DNA of 64,000 bases from an uncultured Mycoplasmatota bacterium (GTDB lineage Bacteria; Bacillota_I; Bacilli_A; RF39; UBA660): the NCBI GenBank assembly GCA_937944975.1, contig CALEBF010000014.1, positions 186,001 to 250,000 of the forward strand, written 5' to 3'. A program made the position numbers and the translations under genes. Shown here piece by piece: positions 60,749 through 64,000 of the stretch. Numbering within the stretch: position 1 is the stretch's first letter; every line of letters begins with the position of its first letter. Below the pieces are notes generated by a model, which did not search any database, was not told the origin of the DNA, and saw nothing but the letters and a program-made list of their open reading frames with translations.

Positions 60749-60776
60749 AGCAATATAGAAACGAGTAGGTGAATTT

Positions 60777-62453
60777 ATGAGGCGAGCAAGTAAGATTTGG
60801 AATCAAGTTTCAGAACGATTAGATCGTTGGGATGTTCTCATTCTTTTTTTGATTGTTTTAGGATATGGGATATTTTCTTTCTGGAATCTAGGATCGATGA
60901 AGAGCCCACAAACATTTTATACTTTTCAAGATCAAAACGATGAAATTATAATAGAACTTCTAAAAGGTGAGGAGTATGTGACTCACGTTCGTTATTTTGT
61001 TGGAGAGCATCCAGGAATGTATAACATTTCTATTTCTTCGGATGGAGAAATTTATACGATGCTTCCTACAGAATCGGAAAAGTATGTATTTACGTGGAAT
61101 GACATAGAAATTAAAGAACGGACAAAATATATCAAAATAGAACCGGTTGAAGGAGGAAGCCAAATTGGAGAAATACAGGTATATCAAAGTCAAAATCCGA
61201 TTTTAACTAAAGTCATAGGGACGGACGAGCTAACGGATGAAAAAGATACGGTTCCAATGGAAATTAGTTATATGAATAGTGCTTATTTCGATGAGATTTA
61301 TTTTGCAAGAACCGCATACGACTATGCAAATGGGCTTCCAGCCTACGAATGGGTACATCCACCACTCGGGAAATTAATTCAAGCAATTCCTATTTATCTT
61401 TTTGGTATGAGCCCTTTTAGTTTCCGAATGGTGGGAAACATTTCGGGAATTTTATTGATCGTCGTAATGTACTGTTTTGCAAAAAATATATTTCATCATA
61501 GGAGTTATGCGCTTCTCGCAGCCTCATTTATGATGTTCGATAATTTTCATTTCGCTCAATCTCGAATGGGAACGGTCGATACGCATTTAGTTTTATTTAT
61601 TTTACTTTCTTATTGGATGATGTATCGTTATATCAAATTGAAAGATGAAGTTCCGTTGCAAAGAAAGCTAAGAACTTTATTCTTGTGTGGTTTATTTATT
61701 AGTTGTGCGATTGCAACGAAATGGACTGGACTTTTTGCTGGGTTAGGATTAGCAATAATATTTTTTATTCATTTATATCAATCTTACCGTAAGAAAAAGT
61801 GGGATAAACAAGGAACTCAAACGATCATCTTTTGTTGTTTTGTCTTTGTTCTCTTGCCACTTTGTATCTATATAGGTAGTTATTTTATGTTTCCAAAAGT
61901 ATCGGGACATTACGTTGATAACTTTTCAAGCCTTATTGATATAACACAAGAAGTTTTTGAGTATCATAGTAGCTTAAAAGAGACGCATCCATTTTCATCC
62001 CCATGGTATACATGGCCAGTGATGGCACGGCCTGTATGGTATTATGCAAATACGACTGGTCCTCATTATCAGACGATTAGTGGAATTGGGAATCCCCTCG
62101 TATGGTGGGGTGGAATAATTGCATTGCTGGTATATTTGATTTGCTATATAAAAGAGCGAAAAAAAGAAATACCAGTATGTTTCATAGCGATTGGATGTTT
62201 GTTCTTTTCCTATATTCCAATTACGCGAGATATGTTTTTATATCATTATTTTCCAGTCTTACCATTTATGATGTTACTGTTGGTTTGGCTTGTTCAAAAA
62301 TTGCAGAAAATTACAAAGAAAAGAGCAATATTGACAACTGTTCTTTTATGTACCATCTTGTTATTTATCTATTTTTATCCGGTTTCTTCTGGTGCGAATA
62401 TAACACAGGATATAGCAGAAAAACGAAGATGGTTTGAAAGCTGGTATTTTTAA
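60777..62453 (+). CDS. Protein O-mannosyltransferase-like (GT39/PMT) glycosyltransferase
   Basis: A 558-aa polytopic membrane enzyme. The motif AYFDEIYFARTAYDYANG (about residues 167-184) holds the Asp-Glu pair required in PMT/GT39 enzymes; HPPLGKL, FRMVGNISG, DNFHFAQSRMGTVDTHL and TKWTGLFAGLGLA also fit. PMTs move mannose from a polyprenyl-phosphate to Ser/Thr of exported proteins. Unusually, a soluble beta-rich insertion of about 120 residues (about 45-160) lies between helix 1 and the catalytic loop. The Ser/Thr-rich surface proteins of this window are obvious candidate acceptors (inference). Single-gene unit with extended -10 promoter. Confidence 0.85.
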   Translation: MRRASKIWNQVSERLDRWDVLILFLIVLGYGIFSFWNLGSMKSPQTFYTFQDQNDEIIIELLKGEEYVTHVRYFVGEHPGMYNISISSDGEIYTMLPTESEKYVFTWNDIEIKERTKYIKIEPVEGGSQIGEIQVYQSQNPILTKVIGTDELTDEKDTVPMEISYMNSAYFDEIYFARTAYDYANGLPAYEWVHPPLGKLIQAIPIYLFGMSPFSFRMVGNISGILLIVVMYCFAKNIFHHRSYALLAASFMMFDNFHFAQSRMGTVDTHLVLFILLSYWMMYRYIKLKDEVPLQRKLRTLFLCGLFISCAIATKWTGLFAGLGLAIIFFIHLYQSYRKKKWDKQGTQTIIFCCFVFVLLPLCIYIGSYFMFPKVSGHYVDNFSSLIDITQEVFEYHSSLKETHPFSSPWYTWPVMARPVWYYANTTGPHYQTISGIGNPLVWWGGIIALLVYLICYIKERKKEIPVCFIAIGCLFFSYIPITRDMFLYHYFPVLPFMMLLLVWLVQKLQKITKKRAILTTVLLCTILLFIYFYPVSSGANITQDIAEKRRWFESWYF

Positions 62454-62456
62454 TCG

Positions 62457-62485
62457 TTGAATTTTATTTAGATATCAGTTATAAT
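62457..62485 (+). promoter_or_regulatory. Promoter of 62509
   Basis: TTGAAT (62457-62462), 17-base spacer and TATAAT (62480-62485). Confidence 0.82.
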
Positions 62486-62508
62486 AAAAAAAGATAGGAG
62501 CGTTATTT

Positions 62509-63384
62509 ATGTTAGATGAGCAAGAAAAGCAGAAAAAGACATTGTTATATTTGGGAATCGCTGTTATTATTGTAACTTTATTGACTATTATTGGATCTTT
62601 TTTTACGAAAAGTGAGAATAATCAAAGTAACAAAGGAAATGCAAATACAGAGTTTAAAGAAGTACAAGAAGAACAAATTAATTTATTTGCCGGAGCGTAT
62701 ATGAATTCCAATAATTCATTTTATGGACAATCGTTGGTAAAACCGGAGCAATTAACAGATGAACAAAAACGATTGATCTCGCTTTTATTGATTCGAGAAT
62801 TTAAAACTTATCAAGATTCAGCAATGACAGATGATGGGACAGGATGTCAACAATTAACTTTATATATAGAAGAGTACGAGGCAATTTTAGAAAATTATTT
62901 TGGAACTGGAAATGTGGTGCCAAGAACAAACGCTAATGTTAATTTAAAATCAGTAACAAATTTTGGACCGGCTAAAATGACATATAATACAAATGATGGA
63001 ATTGTAACCATGACAGGAGATTATATGTGTTATAGAAATGGTGGAACTACACCTTTGAGTCAGTATGTAATTTATTCAATAGATTATCAACAAGAGGGAA
63101 ATATCGTAACAGCTATGGTGAAATATTATTATCGACAAAGAGCTGGTCAAACGACAAATTATATTAATTACCAATATCGTTTATATGAAAACAGGGGCGG
63201 AGTATTATTCTCTTTAACATTTGATAACAATGGTAAAGATTATGGATCTGGAATAAGTAAGGAAAAAGAAATGATTAGTAAATATGCAGATCAGTTAGCT
63301 GGTTTGAAATTTACATTTGAACTTAGAGATGATTCATATGTGCAATTAAAACAAGTGGAAACAATAGAACCAGAGGTAAAGTAG
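62509..63384 (+). CDS. Membrane-anchored exported protein of unknown function
   Basis: A 291-aa protein: one N-terminal helix (about 12-32, LLYLGIAVIIVTLLTIIGSFF), an Asn/Ser/Glu-rich linker, then an outer domain with two Cys (DGTGCQQL, GDYMCYRNGG) and several Tyr-rich strands (YVIYSIDYQQEG, MVKYYYRQRAGQ). No motif recognised. The linker-plus-domain layout resembles other anchored proteins of the window such as 11065. Ribosome site TAGGAG. Single-gene unit ending at a hairpin. Confidence 0.65.
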   Translation: MLDEQEKQKKTLLYLGIAVIIVTLLTIIGSFFTKSENNQSNKGNANTEFKEVQEEQINLFAGAYMNSNNSFYGQSLVKPEQLTDEQKRLISLLLIREFKTYQDSAMTDDGTGCQQLTLYIEEYEAILENYFGTGNVVPRTNANVNLKSVTNFGPAKMTYNTNDGIVTMTGDYMCYRNGGTTPLSQYVIYSIDYQQEGNIVTAMVKYYYRQRAGQTTNYINYQYRLYENRGGVLFSLTFDNNGKDYGSGISKEKEMISKYADQLAGLKFTFELRDDSYVQLKQVETIEPEVK

Positions 63385-63425
63385 AAAAGGAAATCATGAT
63401 AGATCACATGATTCCCCTTTTTTTC
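63385..63425 (+). terminator. Terminator after 62509
   Basis: AAAAGG-AAATCATG / CATGATT-CCCCTTTT imperfect hairpin followed by a T run. Confidence 0.75.
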
Positions 63426-63441
63426 TATTATAGGAGGCATT

Positions 63442-64000
63442 ATGCGTTATAAAATCATTTTGAAAATAGGTGTAGTTCTTTTATTTTTGATAGTTACTTT
63501 CTGCGAAATATATCCGCTCGTCCAACCGATACAGGCAAGTTATGAAGCATCTGGAGAAAGTAGTATGTCTGAATTTCTTTACCAATCCATGGTAGAAGAA
63601 CGGAGCAAGGATTTTGAATATGACTCTGAAGACATTCCAGATAAAACAACCGCACTTGTCTTAATAACTATTGGCGTAATATTCGAAATCGGAAATAGAG
63701 TTATAAAAAAATATATTTGGTTATGGATTATTGTATTAGGGGTTTGTTTTGGGTTAAATAAGTATCTTAAAACGAAGTTCAATAAGAATGATTTTCATCG
63801 TTATCAAGGATATTTTCGTGAAATTTTATCTGAATATTCTGTAGATGTATTATCATATATCGATCAATTTCAATTTCATTACCCTAGTGTTATTGCAGCA
63901 ATGATTTTACAGTTACAGAAAAAGGGATTGGTAGATATCGTCGATCATAAGCTAGTGAGAAAGGAAAAACAAGTAAACACGACAGCTTCCGAAGACTATT
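63442..64000 (+). CDS. DUF2207-like membrane protein, N-terminal part (cut by window end)
   Basis: The frame is open from ATG 63442 (AGGAGG upstream) to the window end, 186 residues. It has an N-terminal signal-like helix (about 4-22), a short outer loop, and two further hydrophobic segments (about 74-86 and 94-108). A cytosolic part then includes FREILSEYSVDVLSYIDQ ... YPSVIAAMILQLQKKGLVDI. The latter resembles the winged-helix-like block of DUF2207-type membrane proteins ('AxxLLxLxxKGxL'). The typical long outer domain is shorter here. Assignment is tentative and the C-terminus is not visible. Confidence 0.5.
   Translation, partial: MRYKIILKIGVVLLFLIVTFCEIYPLVQPIQASYEASGESSMSEFLYQSMVEERSKDFEYDSEDIPDKTTALVLITIGVIFEIGNRVIKKYIWLWIIVLGVCFGLNKYLKTKFNKNDFHRYQGYFREILSEYSVDVLSYIDQFQFHYPSVIAAMILQLQKKGLVDIVDHKLVRKEKQVNTTASEDY

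Noticed and set aside
62102..62437. 111-codon plus-strand frame inside the mannosyltransferase gene
   Set aside because: Out of frame within a conserved membrane enzyme; no start signal.
1..64000. Mobile elements, integrases, tRNA and rRNA genes
   Set aside because: Looked for transposase or integrase motifs, inverted repeats flanking genes and tRNA-like TTCRA arms by eye; none convincing. A tRNA scan would settle the last point.

Overview
The window comes from an AT-rich, Gram-positive-type (Firmicutes/Bacilli-like), probably anaerobic bacterium using the standard code (TAA, TAG and TGA all serve as stops). This rests on the secE-nusG-rplKAJL-methyltransferase-rpoBC order, camS upstream of gatCAB, the L10 leader, lipoprotein signals, SipW-type signal peptidases, strong AGGAGG ribosome sites and oxygen-sensitive 2-hydroxyacyl-CoA-dehydratase activase genes. 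An uncultured gut lineage (RF39- or Erysipelotrichales-like) is a guess. No rRNA, tRNA, CRISPR array, transposase or prophage gene was recognised.

Layout. 1-5.4 kb: the tail of a metallo-beta-lactamase-fold hydrolase, a small DUF1540 protein on the minus strand, a three-gene dehydratase/activase operon, and topA. 5.4-12.3 kb: a giant prepilin-like protein with eight exact 516-bp tandem repeats, then a membrane-anchored protein and a lipoprotein. 12.4-20.1 kb: camS-gatCAB, a double substrate-binding/degenerate GGDEF membrane sensor with a small partner, and a YihY/BrkB protein. 20.1-21.6 kb: a candidate structured RNA and two more prepilins. 21.7-33 kb: the translation/transcription core (secE, nusG, rplK, rplA, rplJ, rplL, rsmC-like, rpoB, rpoC) with clear promoters and leader elements.

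33-54.4 kb is the accessory heart: a surface-protein export and assembly region. It holds four SipW-like signal-peptidase genes (two canonical, two with divergent catalytic motifs), each overlapping a small exported-protein gene; further TasA-like or YAWF-signal exported proteins; a 2370-residue Gly-rich repeat protein; and, in the same transcription direction, a membrane-anchored McrB-type AAA+ ATPase with a nuclease-less DUF2357/McrC-like partner and an unknown cytosolic protein. This combination is the best candidate for an undescribed system: a SipW/TasA-like fibre or surface-layer pathway with its own AAA+ machine.

54.4-64 kb: a heterodimeric ABC exporter with asymmetric ATP sites, two unrecognised cytosolic proteins, an NrtR-like Nudix/winged-helix regulator with a ruined Nudix box, a small pilin-like protein, a protein O-mannosyltransferase (which could decorate the Ser/Thr-rich surface proteins), an anchored unknown protein, and the start of a DUF2207-like membrane protein cut by the window edge.

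Functional picture (inference): two cell-surface programmes, type IV-pilin-like proteins carrying interchangeable C-terminal payloads and SipW-processed proteins, sit on either side of the housekeeping ribosomal/RNA polymerase cluster, with a possible glycosylation enzyme and exporter downstream.
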